From: Lumbricus rubellus
Lineage: Eukaryota; Annelida; Clitellata; Crassiclitellata; Lumbricidae
DNA: 64,000 nucleotides
Direction: 5' to 3'
Assembly (NCBI GenBank): GCA_945859605.1
Contig: OX243827.1
Coordinates: 21,144,862 to 21,208,861 of the forward strand
Shown here: in pieces, positions 1 through 11,400 of the stretch
Numbering within the stretch: position 1 is the first letter of the stretch
How the letters are laid out: each line of letters begins with the position of its first letter
Notes under the pieces: generated by a model
The model's database searches: none
What the model saw: only the letters and a program-made list of their open reading frames with translations
Told to the model about the DNA's origin: nothing
Program-made: the position numbers and the translations under genes

Positions 1-252
1 TGTAGTAGAAGCGCCATAATGCAGAGCAGCTCCTCGGCATCCCATTCCTGCGTAAAGTCTTTAGCATATAGCCGGAGACGTGATCATGAAAATGTTTGCC
101 ATTTTCCGTCGAATGGATGCAGATGTACGGAAAGAATTGGTAAGAGGCGAACATAGGAAGATTATGGCTTGGTTTTAAAACAGAGAACTGAAGAATTTAC
201 CTATTTTCAAGTGCTTTGCCTAGCACCTATCACTACCTGCTTTATTACTGCG
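1..252. repeat. Partial type-A satellite unit (end of preceding unit)
   Basis: This matches 3,175-3,426 and 6,267-6,490 almost base for base. It is the tail of a unit whose start lies to the left of the window, so the array continues outside. Confidence 0.8.
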
Positions 253-3200
253 TAATGCGAAAGAAGTTACCCGCAACAGAAGACTTCACCGTATCTTCAG
301 AATCAACTGTGTTCCCCCCGTCTCCCATTTGAATGCTCCCTATATTGTGGAGTCCCTCTGTCGACTGACGATGACTGCACCTACCCACCCAACCACCACC
401 ACCTGCCACCCACAACCACCCGCAGGATGGCGGTCGGCTGGTGGGTGGTGCAGTAGTCCTCAACCAGAGGTAGAAAAATTTGGTGTTAAGAGAAAAATGA
501 AAGATGTTAGAAGCCGAAAAAAAGAAAAACGATGTTAAGAGCCGAAAAAATGAAAAACGATGTTAAGAGCCGGAAAAGAATGAAAAAGATGTTACGAAAT
601 AAAAAAAAGAATCAAAACAGGGTTGCGAGATGAAAATGACTGAGAAAGATGGTACGAGATATAAAAGAAAGTATCAAAACAGGGTTGCGAGATGAAATTG
701 ACTGAGAAAGATGGTTAGAGATAAAAATAAAAAAAAGTATCAAAACAGGGTTGCGAGATGAAATTGACTGAGAAAGATGGTTCGAGATAAAAATAAAAAA
801 AGTATCAAAACAGGGTTGCGAGATGAAATTGACTGAGAAAGATGGTTAGAGATAAAAAAAAAAGAAGTATCAAAACAGGGTTGCGAGATGAAATTGACTG
901 AGAAAGATGGTTCGAGATAAAAATAAAAAAGTATCAAAACAGGGTTGCGAGATGAAATTGACTGAGAAAGATGGTTAGAGATAAAAAATTAAAAAAAGTA
1001 TCAAAACAGGGTTGCGAGATGAAATTGACTGAGAAAGATGGTTAGAGATATAAAAAAAAGTATCAAAACAGGGTTGCGAGATGAAATTGACTGAGAAAGA
1101 TGGTTAGAGAAAAAAAAAAAAAAGAAGTATCAAAACAGGGTTGCGAGATGAAATTGACTGAGAAAGATGGTTGGAGATAAAAAAAAAGTATCAAAACAGG
1201 GTTGCGAGATGAAATTGACTGAGAAAGATGGTTAGCGATAAAAAAAGTATCTAAACAGGGTTGCGAGATGAAATTGGCTGAGAAAGATGGTTCGAGATAA
1301 AAATTAAAAAAGTATCAAAAATGGGTTGCGAGATGAAAATGACTGAGAAAGATGTAACGAGATAAAAATAAAAAAAAAATCAAAACTGGGTTGCGAGATG
1401 AAAATGAGTGAAAAAGATGGTACGAGATAAAAAAAAAGAATAAAAACTGGGTTCCGAGATGAAAATGACTGAAAAAGAAAGATGTTACCAGATTAAAAAA
1501 AGAATAAAAACTGGGTTGCGAGATGAGAATGACTGAAAAAGATGTTACGAGATGAAAAAGAATGAAAAAGATGTTACACGATTAAAAAGCAGCAAAACGC
1601 TCAAATGCAAAAAAAAGATGAAGGGGAAACACGTTTCCTCTACGGGAAGCGCATTTTGACCGACGCTGAGCGAAATTATTACTGTATATATATATATATA
1701 TAAATATTTATATGGGACATTCAAATGGGAGACGGGGACACAGTAGATATATATATATATATAAATATATATATATAAATATATATATATAATATATATG
1801 GATATAGTGCGGCGTGGAAGATTCGAGGTCGTGGCCACTGTGGCTGAGACGTAGGGTGAGGCGCTTTGAAGAGTAAGACCTTCTGAATCAAGTCCCGTGG
1901 ATGTTTTAATAAACGTCCGAAGGGAAGGCGAGAATTCCGCATTGCACGGCCGTAGTTGAAAGACATTTTACGGTGGACGGTGACCTACCGCCTGCGCAAA
2001 ACGGCGAACTCACGTCTCTTCGTCGCCCATTTGGACATACTGCGCCCATGCCTACAAGAAGGACTGGAAGGAGTTCCGTAGCCTCGTCCCGCTTAAACAA
2101 CGATCCCAGTTCTACGGACTCACGACCTCCTGCTCGCTATCAGTAATGGCGCAGAAAAGGACACCAGCAATATATTAGGTCCTATTGTTGACGGTTGGTG
2201 ATTCTATGATGAACGCCGTGCGTTTTACATCGAATGGCCCACAATTGTCCTTAGAATGCCCCCAATCTGTGCTCCCCCCCCCGTATATTCCCTTTGGAGT
2301 TATCTCTTGTAGGACAGGGACGGGTTCACCCGAAGTGTTTTTGTCCCATCGGATATCTCTTCGGATGCCCTCCCGATGTACCCTGTGGTGTCCCTCGTGT
2401 AGGGGCACTCAGGAACGGGTTTTCGGAGTGCCTATGTCCCCTCGGATATCCCTTAAATGATCTATCTATTGTCTCTGGTGTCCCTTCGTATTTACGCTCC
2501 ATATTCTTAGTGGTGTTCCCTTTAATACTGTAGGGACGGTTCAGGAGGGCATAAGTCCACTAGGTTGTGCCTTGGTTTCCCCTCTAAAGCCCCACCTGAG
2601 GGAATCAGATCTGTATTATTGGCATTAGTTAAAATGAGGACATTTGCTTCATGGAAGCCTATTGCGGATTTTCCGCGCTATGCAAGGTGACGGCAGGTTC
2701 ATTAAGTGCTTGTGTTCCCCGAATGTCCCCTCTGATGTCCCCTTGAAAATGGTCCTGGTCCAAGTTCCCGCCTCTCAACGGGAGACAAAGCGGCGATTCG
2801 TCAATAGGACGTTCAAGTCGTCGTTGGATAGATGTAGGGAGAGTGGTGCACGGTTTATTAAATCGATCTTTGTGAGCGTTAAACTGACAAACGTATAATT
2901 GTTGCTTTATGTTGAGAAAATGCAATGTCTAGCGCGCGGTACGAAATATTTTCAAAGACCATAATTGCTAAGAAATAAGACATATGCGACACAGAACACA
3001 CATATACGATACGACGCATTAATTAATGAATTAAATTTCAACAGATCCTCTTCAAGCGAACTATTCAGAGGCGCTTCCGACCCCAGGCAAATAGTAGGCT
3101 ACAGTTTTGTGTTGAATAGGCCTACCAAAATATTCTGTAGTAGGCCTAGAAGTGCCAGGATTAAATTAAATTTCTGTAGTAGAAGCGCCATAATGCAGAG

Positions 3201-3426
3201 CAGCTCCTCGGCATCCCATTCCTGCGTAAAGTCTTTAGCATATAGCCGGAGACGTGATCATGAAAATGTTTGCCATTTTCCTTCGAATGGATGCAGATGT
3301 ACGGAAAGAATTGGTAAGAGGCGAACATAGGAAGATTATGGCTTGGTTTTAAAACAGAGAACTGAAGAATTTACCTATTTTCAAGTGGTTTGCCTAGCAC
3401 CCATCACTACCTGCTTTATTACTGCG
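253..3426. repeat. Type-A composite satellite unit A1 (3,174 bp)
   Basis: In order: an 83-bp arm (253-335) that pairs with an inverted copy in type-B units; a CCACC-rich block (375-455) able to form an imperfect hairpin; a purine-rich minisatellite of ~63-66-bp units (565-1,600); a short gypsy RNase-H-like remnant (1,650-1,683); a truncated inverted arm (1,719-1,748) between TA runs (1,686-1,798); a segment full of GTCCC words (2,280-2,760); and a type-A end module (3,069-3,426) containing the palindrome TAGGCCTA. It contains only short accidental reading frames. Confidence 0.8.
565..1600. repeat. Minisatellite, ~64-bp units, in A1
   Basis: About 14-15 tandem units built on GGTTGCGAGATGAAATTGAC, GAGAAAGATGGTT and an A-rich linker of variable length. 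The counterpart in A2 is at 3,735-4,670. The type-B minisatellite is the same sequence with about 27 extra bases per unit. Confidence 0.85.
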
Positions 3427-6400
3427 TAATGCGAAAGAAGTTACCCGCAACAGAAGACTTCACCGTATCTTCAGAATCAACTGTGTTCCCCCCGTCTCCC
3501 ATTTGAATGCTCCTTATATTGTGGAGTCCCTCTGTCGACTGACGATGACTGCACCTACCCACCCAACCACCACCACCTGCCACCCACAACCACCCGCAGG
3601 ATGGCGGTCGGCTGGTGGGTGGTGCAGTAGTCCTCAACCAGACGTAGAAAAATTTGGTGTTAAGAGAAAAATGAAACGATGTTAGGAGCCGAAAAAAAGA
3701 AAAACGATGTTAAGAGCCGAAAAAATGAAAAACGATGTTAAGAGCCGGAAAAGAATGAAAAAGATGTTAGGAAAAAAAAAGAATCAAAAATGGGTTGCGA
3801 GATGAAAATGACTGAGAAAGATGGTACGAGATAAAAAAAAAGTATCAAAACAAGGTTGCGAGATGAAAATGACTGAGAAAGATGGTTAGAGATAAAAAAA
3901 GTATCAAAACAGGGTTGCGAGATGAAATTGACTGAGAAAGATGGTTCGAGATAAAAATAAAAAAAAGTATCAAAACAGGGTTGCGAGATGAAATTGATTG
4001 AGAAAGATGGTTAGAGATAAAAAAAAGTATCAAAACAGGGTTGCGAGATGAAATTGACTGAGAAAGATGGTACGAGATAAAAATAAAAAAAGTATCAAAA
4101 CAGGGTTGCGAGATGAAATTGACTGAGAAAGATGGTTAGAGATTTAAAAAAGTATCAAAACAGGGTTGCGAGATGAAATTGACTGAGAAAGATGGTTCGA
4201 GATATAAAAAAAGTATCAAAACAGGGTTGCGAGATGAAATTGACTGAGAAAGATGGTTAGAGATAAAAAAAAAAAAAAGTATCAAAACAGGGTTGCGAGA
4301 TGAAATTGACTGAGAAAGATGGTTCGAGATTTAAAAAAAAGTATCAAAACAGGGTTGAGAGATGAAATTGGCTGAGAAAGATGGTTCGAGATAATAAAAA
4401 AAGAATCAAAAATGGGTTGCGAGATGAAAATGACTGAGAAAGATGTAACGAGATAATAAAAAAAGAATCAAAACTGGGTTGCGAGATGAAAATGACTGAA
4501 AAGATGGTACGAGAAAAAAAAGAATAAAAACTGGGTTGCGAGATGAAAATGACTGAAAAAGAAAGATGTTACCAGATTAAAAAAAAGAATAAAAACTGGG
4601 TTGCGAGATGAGAATGACTGAAAAAGATGTTACGAGATGAAAAAGAATGAAAAAGATGTTACACGATTAAAAAGCAGCAAAACGCTCAAATGCAAAAAAA
4701 AGATGAAGGGGAAACACGTTTCCTCTACGGGAAGCGCATTTTGACCGACGCTGAGCGAAATTATTACTGTATATATATATATATAAATATATAGATGGGA
4801 CATTCAAATGGGAGACGGGGACACAGTAGATATATATATATATATATATATAGATAGATATATATAAATATATATATATATATAATATATATGGTTATAG
4901 TGCGGCGTGGAAGATTCGAGGTCGTGGCCCCTGTGGCTGAGACGTAGGGTGAGGCGCTTTGAAGAGTAAGACTTACTGAATCAAGTCCCGTGGATGTTTT
5001 AATAAACGTCCGAAGGGAAGGCGAGAATTCCGCATTGCACGGCCGTAGTTGTAAGACATTTTACGGTGGACGGTGACCTACCGCCTGCGCAAAACGGCGA
5101 ACTCACGTCTCTTCGTCGCCCATTTGGACATACTGCGCCCATGCCTACAAGAAGGACTGGAAGGAGTTCCGTAGCCTCGTCCCGCTTAAACAACGATCCC
5201 AGTTCTACGGACTCACGACCTCCTGCTCGCTATCAGTAATGGCGCAGAAAAGGACACCAGCAATATATTAGGTCCTATTGTTGACGGTTGGTGATTCTAT
5301 GATGAACGCCGTGCGTTTTACATCGAATGGCCCACAATTGTCCTTAGAATGCCCCCAATCTGTGCTCCCCCCCGTATATTCCCTTTGGAGTTATCTCTTG
5401 TAGGACAGGGACGGGTTCACCCGAAGTGTTTTTGTCCCATCGGATATTTCTTCGGATGCCCTCCTGATGTACCTTGTGGTGTCCCTCGTGTAGGGGCACT
5501 CAGGAACGGGTTTTCGGAGTGCATATGTCCCCTCGGATATCCCTTAAATGATCTATCTATTGTCTCTGGTGTCCCTTCGTATTTACGCTCCATATTCTTA
5601 GTGGTGTTCCCTTTAATACTGTAGGGACGGTTCAGGAGGGCATAAGTCCACTAGGTTGTGCCTTGGTTTCCCCTCTAAAGCCCCACCTGAGGGAATCAGA
5701 TCTGTATTATTGGCATTAGTTAAAATGAGGACATTTGCTTCATGGAAGCCTATTGCGGATTTTTCCGCGCTATGCAAGGTGACGGCAGGTTCATTAAGTG
5801 CTTGTGTTCCCCGAATGTCCCCTCTGATGTCCCCTTGAAAATGGTCCTGGTCCAAGTTCCCGCCTCTCAACGGGAGACAAAGCGGCGATTCGTCAATAGG
5901 ACGTTCAAGTCGTCGTTGGATAGATGTAGGGAGAGTGGTGCACGGTTTATTAAATCGATCTTTGTGAGCGTTAAACTGACAAACGTATAATTGTTGCTTT
6001 ATGTTGAGAAAATGCAATGTCTAGCGCGCGGTACGAAATATTTTCAAAGACCATAATTGCTAAGAAATAAGACATATGCGACACAGAACACACATATACG
6101 ATACGACGCATTAATTAATGAATTAAATTTCAACAGATCCTCTTCAAGCGAACTATTCAGAGGCGCTTCCGACCCCAGGCAAATAGTAGGCTACAGTTTT
6201 GTGTTGAATAGGCCTACCAAAATATTCTGTAGTAAGCCTAGAAGTGCCAGGATTAAATTAATTTTCTGTAGTAGAAGCGCCATAATGCAGAGCAGCTCCT
6301 CGGCATCCCATTCCTGCGTAAAGTCTTTAGCATATAGCCGGAGACGTGATCATGAAAATGTTTGCCATTTTCCGTCGAATGGATGCAGATGTACGGAAAG

Positions 6401-6490
6401 AATTGGTAAGAGGCGAACATAGGAAGATTATGGCTTGGTTTTAAAACAGAGAACTGAAGAATTTACCTATTTTCAAGTGGTTTGCCTAGC
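3427..6490. repeat. Type-A composite satellite unit A2
   Basis: A near-identical repeat of A1, 3,092 bp measured between the TGTAGTAGAAGCGCC markers at 3,175 and 6,267. Its minisatellite runs 3,735-4,670 and its TA runs 4,770-4,892. Similarity to the satellite stops near 6,490, where the gene-side spacer begins. Confidence 0.8.
3735..4670. repeat. Minisatellite, ~64-bp units, in A2
   Basis: The same core as 565-1,600 with slightly fewer units. Unit length varies mainly through the A-run. Confidence 0.85.
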
Positions 6491-7510
6491 ACCTATATCA
6501 CTACCTGCTTAGTACCTACTCATACACCGTATACCCACTCATTCAACCACTACCCATGTACCCCCTCAACCAACCATGTTCCAGCCATCAACCTCCTCCT
6601 ACCGAACAACCCTCCTGCCCCATCCAAACGTTGCATCTTATAGAGTGAATCAGAAGCTGACGTGACAGTTACGGCCTTTAGGTCCTGCTTCTTTTGATGG
6701 CGTGGCTCGCCGTAGAATAACACCATTTATCAGGTTGAAATAGTTTTCTTTGGTCGGTGATGGTCGTTCCTTTCAAGAAATCTCATCCTGAATTACACTG
6801 TCTTCCCATTTTCGGCGCATTTCGGCTTATTTTAACTTTATTCGCTCGGCAGAGTTATTCATTGGATGACATGCCCTCATTCTACGTTCATTTTCATGAT
6901 GATACTCAGTGGATGCCAAGCCTACAGGCGACCCTCTTTTGCTTGGTATTTAAGTCTCTCCTCTTGCCGCTTCCCGAATAGTACTGTACAAAAGAATGTT
7001 TTACGAAATCCTTAGCGAAATTATAAAATGTTGTCATTGATGAATAACTACGTCTAAAAACGCCACTAGAATAAAAAGAAACGATGTGTTGAAGTTCATA
7101 TAATTATAGCTCCATATAAGTTACTACTTACTTGCATCATATGAATTCATGTATAAATCAGCAAATACTGCTACGCAATCAAAGTATCATTTACATGACC
7201 TTGGTTTGTTATCTAGGTAACTATCTTCTTATTTTGCCTTGCCTTATCTTAGCGTATCCTACTTTCCACATTAGACCTAGCTATAATTATTATATTTGTT
7301 TTCACATCCTAAACTCAACGTTGTCCTTTTCATGGTTATCCATGTTTCATTTTACCTACTTTTTACTTCTTTATCCGAATCAATCGTATCCTGAGAAACC
7401 TCACCAATGAGTCACCATACATGTATATCCTTTAACTTACTGGTCCCCATATTCTAACTCACTATAGATTACTCTATACCTTCCTTCGAGTTGAAATCTG
7501 TGACGCTTAC
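6491..7510. other. Spacer, no gene seen
   Basis: Conserved at 49,496-50,507. It begins with a C/A-rich stretch (6,480-6,640) and continues with AT-rich DNA. A plus-strand frame at 6,757-6,981 carries a stop that its counterpart (49,756-50,046) lacks. A 92-codon hydrophobic plus-strand frame (7,132-7,410) is open in both copies, but its few differences include several replacements, so there is no sign of selection. Confidence 0.6.
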
Positions 7511-7686
7511 CATAGATGCAGGTTTTGAAGCAGGTCGTGTTGACGGCAAGACTACTACATGTAGCATGGCGCAGCTTCGTTGCAATTCGGTATTCGTCGC
7601 ACGTCGTGCTTCAGACGTTGGCGTAGTATGGTTGGTCACTGCAGGCCAGCACCCACCGTCTCACCCCAGTATTCGAGCCACGAAAC
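7511..7686 (-). other. Candidate spliced exon downstream of repeat gene (untranslated?)
   Basis: On the minus strand the segment is preceded by a pyrimidine-containing TTTTCAG acceptor and followed by a GTAAGC donor. Both signals are conserved at 50,508-50,677 in copy 2. All three frames contain stops and the copies differ by 6 bp, so it is more likely 3' UTR or non-coding RNA than coding. Transcript data are absent; this is a signal-based inference. Confidence 0.3.
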
Positions 7687-8042
7687 CTGAAAATGTAATC
7701 AGCTCGTAAGAAATCCATGGTTGCAACTCAAGAAATAACCCAATTGAATGAATTTAGCTGCTGAGGAAACGAACAGATTGCACAATTAAGGTTTTTGGCA
7801 TTAAAGATAAGTATAGGCCTAATCAAGTAACCATGAAACTGATAAAAGCAAACAGAAAAACGTTTTATGCCCTACATGTATCATCATGATTTGTTTGCCT
7901 AACCCAGTCCATCGTAGCCTGATATGCTTCACCGTGCATTACATTTAACGTTTCTATATATATATATATAGGCTATACGAATTCTAATTATTTCACTCCA
8001 GATTACATTTCTTTGTCATGAGTTGAAATGTGTGAAGCTTAC
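7687..8042. other. Candidate intron, with short TA run
   Basis: DNA between the two exon-like segments, including a TA run near 7,955-7,972 and one TAGGCCTA (7,806-7,816). No gene is visible. Confidence 0.3.
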
Positions 8043-8272
8043 CATCGATAGTTTCCTCCAGTTTTCCAAGCGATTCATCTTGGCGACGATACTTTGATGG
8101 TTTCGTCCAGTTTTCCAGGCGAATCGTCTTGACGACAATACCACTGGAATGAAGATGGCTCATCACGAATCTTCTCCACTTCTCGAATACATCGCCAGAT
8201 GCAGTCGGCTGTGTTGGCGCCACATAGCTTGCGTAACGCGTTAGATCCCTTCCACCACTGCCACCAAACAAT
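8043..8272 (-). other. Candidate spliced exon with two 49-bp repeats
   Basis: On the minus strand it is bounded by a TTTTGTAG acceptor and an ATCGATG/GTAAGC donor. Its distal half is two tandem 49-bp units; copy 2 (51,036-51,314) has three, making that exon 49 bp longer. Because 49 is not a multiple of three, any reading frame through it would differ between copies. This argues that the segment lies after the stop at 8,379 as untranslated sequence. Confidence 0.35.
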
Positions 8273-8400
8273 CTACAAAATCAACTGTTCCCACCACACC
8301 CACCCCGACCCCTCACCCCTCCACCGCACCCCGCAAACCCCCTCCCACCAACCCCACCATCACCCAACCGACGGGCACTCAGTTCCACCCACCGGTCACC
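8273..8400 (-). other. G-rich strand segment over the stop codon of the repeat gene
   Basis: The plus strand is a C-rich run with many CCC blocks, so the transcribed-sense minus strand has repeated GGG/GGGG blocks that could form G-quadruplexes. It is conserved at 51,315-51,440 and overlaps the end of the coding region. Confidence 0.5.
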
Positions 8401-11400
8401 CGACCCCAAACCCTCGCACCAAACCCACCTACACCCTCCCAAATCCACCTTCCAAACCCACCAAAACGCTCTGACCACGATCGACCCTTTGCCTCGTATC
8501 CCTTTGGATCAAAAATAGGCTCAAAGCCATAAGCCTTGACTTGCTCGTAGATGCACCTTTGCTGGATATCAAAATCAGAGGAATACCCACCGTTCAGATT
8601 GTGAGCAACCGATTCGACTTCGGCAGCAATGAGGCGCTGCTCCCTATCCAACTCTTTCTTCGTCTGCTCAAGCTGACGTTTGAGATCACGAACTTTCTCG
8701 GAAGGCAATGGATAGATATAGTCAACACGCGCTGGCCAGAAATGCTCTACACGCGCAGGCCACGAATTCTCGGCATGTTTTGGCAATGCGTACCGACCGT
8801 TGTATCGCCATTTCTGGTGATATGGCTCTGGAGGTGCATGCTTATTGCCATCGGTCCATGCTTGTCGATATGGCTCTGGCCATGCCCTCCAGTTAATTTC
8901 GAGCAATGGACGCTGAATTGGCTCTGGCCAAGCAAACTGATTAGGATGGGGCCGAGTGTGCTGAACATGCACTGGCCGAGTTTCCTCAGCATTCAATGCC
9001 ATTTCGTTATTCCTTCGGGTGAGTTCCGCACTGTGATACGCCATCGCACCCTCGTCGATCAGAACAGACCCAGAACAGGTTACGTCTTCGACGATCTGTC
9101 GCAGCTCCGGTTCATCGGCAGATTCGTCAACGGGGAACCACGCAATCTCGCCCTGAGCGACAGAACTCGCACTGGAGTCAACAGAACTGGCATCAAACCA
9201 AACATCTTCATCAATATCCTCCACACAAGGACCTGCGTCAACACTATCGGAAGATGAATATTCAACCCTACCATGATGCATCTCAGTTCCACCACCACAG
9301 ACATCCGAAGGAGAAACGTCACCCTGGCCCTCCACAACAAGAACAGACCCAGATCCGCCACTCAGAGAAGAGTCTATCTCGATCTGTCGCAGCACGGGCT
9401 CATCGGCATAATCGACAACTTGAAAATCCGCAATGTTTCCAAACGAGACAGAAGCTGAACCTAACTCAGCAGAAAGCGCATCTGTATCAACATCCTGCAC
9501 TACAGGACCTGCGTCCCCATTATCCAAAAACGAAACATTACCACAGCCACAGACATCATAAGGAGAAACGTCACCCTGGCCCTCCACAACAAGAACAGTA
9601 TCAGATCCGCCACTCAGAGAACAGTCTCTCTCGATCTGTCGCAGCACGGGTTCATCCGCATAATCGTCAACTTGTAAAGCCGCAATGTTTCCAAACGAGA
9701 CAGAAGCTGAACCTAACTCAGCAGAAAGCTCATCTGTATCAACATCCTGCACTACAGGACCTGCGTCCCCATTATCCAAAAACGAAACGGTACCACCGCC
9801 ACAGACATCACCCAAAGAAACACCGCCCTGGCCCTCCACAACCCCGAAAGCAGCAGATCGACCACTCACCGACCAGTCGCCCGAACCACGCAAGAACGGC
9901 TTTCCATCAGGCCCAAAGCAGAGGTGCCAACAACCCTCAGCACGCATGGAAGGACTTCGATCTGGACCTCCACAAAGATACCATACACCATTGCCACTCA
10001 ACAAAGGCTTGCCATCAGATCCAATGGAAAGCGTCCAGTCACCGTTGCCACGCATCGAAGGACTTGCATGATCATCACCACACAGATGCCATTCTCCACT
10101 GCCATGCATTACAGGATTACCATCGGAACCACTGCACATCCACCATTTACCCGATCCAAGCATTGCAACACTCCCATCAGAACCACACAGCCACCATCCA
10201 CCCTCACCACACATTACAGCGCGCCCCTCAGCATCTCCACACATCGACCATTCACCGTTTCCACTCATTGCATCACTCCCATCAGAATCTCCACACACAC
10301 ACCACTCACCCGTACCGCGCATTGCAACACTCCCATCCGTACAACCAAACACCCCCCACTCACCCCTTCCATGCATCGCCTGACTACCATCAGAACCAGC
10401 ATACATCCACCACTCACCCGTTCCACACATCACCGTACTACCATCTTTACCAACATACATCGACCAGTCACCAGATCCACCCATCACCGGGCTCGCATCA
10501 CGACGTCCACACAGATACCAATCCCCCGTTCCAATCATCAGTGACCCTCCATCTCGACCACCGTAAAGAGACCACTCACCCAAGCCACGCATGTAAAGAC
10601 TGTGGCCAGAGTCTCCACCGTGAGACCACTCACCTTTTCCATCCATCACAGGGATATCCCCAAACTCACTCAGCTGAAAATCCCCACTCTCGCCCTGCCC
10701 TACGGGAGTTCCTCCAAATCCACCCCCAAGATATAGCCCCTCACTTATGCACTCCACCGAAGAACCCTCACACCAGCACTCTGCCACTGGGGAGTTACCA
10801 CAGCGACCACCAACATCAACACCTTCACCCTTGTACTCCATCGCAAGAGGGTCACCACGTTCGCCACCAAGATATGTACCATCATATTCGCACTGAGACA
10901 CCACGTCCACACAACCGAACTTCTTCACCGCAATGTCACCACGCTCACCACCATCAAGCACACTACCTCCGCACTCATACACCGTATCCACACAACCATC
11001 CTCCTTCACCGCAATGTCACCACGCTCACCACCAACATGCACACTACCTCCGCACTCATACACCGTATAAACACAACCATCCTCCTTCACCGCAATGTCA
11101 CCACGCTCACCACCAACATGCACACTACCTGCGCACTCATACACCGTATCCACACAACCATCCTCCTTCACCGCAATGTCACCACGCTCACCACCAACAT
11201 CCACACCACCTACGCACTCATACACCGTATCCACACAACCATCTTCCTTCACCGCAAGGTCACCACGCTCACCACCAACATCCACACCACCTACGCACTC
11301 AAAAACGAAATCCATACTAACACACTCCTTCCCTGGCGCGTCACTCCATTCGCCACCAAGATCGAGGCCCTCACTTCCACGCTCAAAAACAAAATCCATA

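Noticed and set aside
9254..11320. Long plus-strand His/Pro/Thr-rich frame (688 codons), with a 641-codon equivalent at 53,043-54,968
   Set aside because: Antisense shadow of the repeat gene. Repeat units are multiples of three and the sense codons rarely give antisense stops, so the opposite strand stays open. The minus frame has the sensible domain order and full length in both copies.
10920..11320. CRISPR-like regular repeats
   Set aside because: Contiguous coding tandem repeats without variable spacers in a eukaryotic context.
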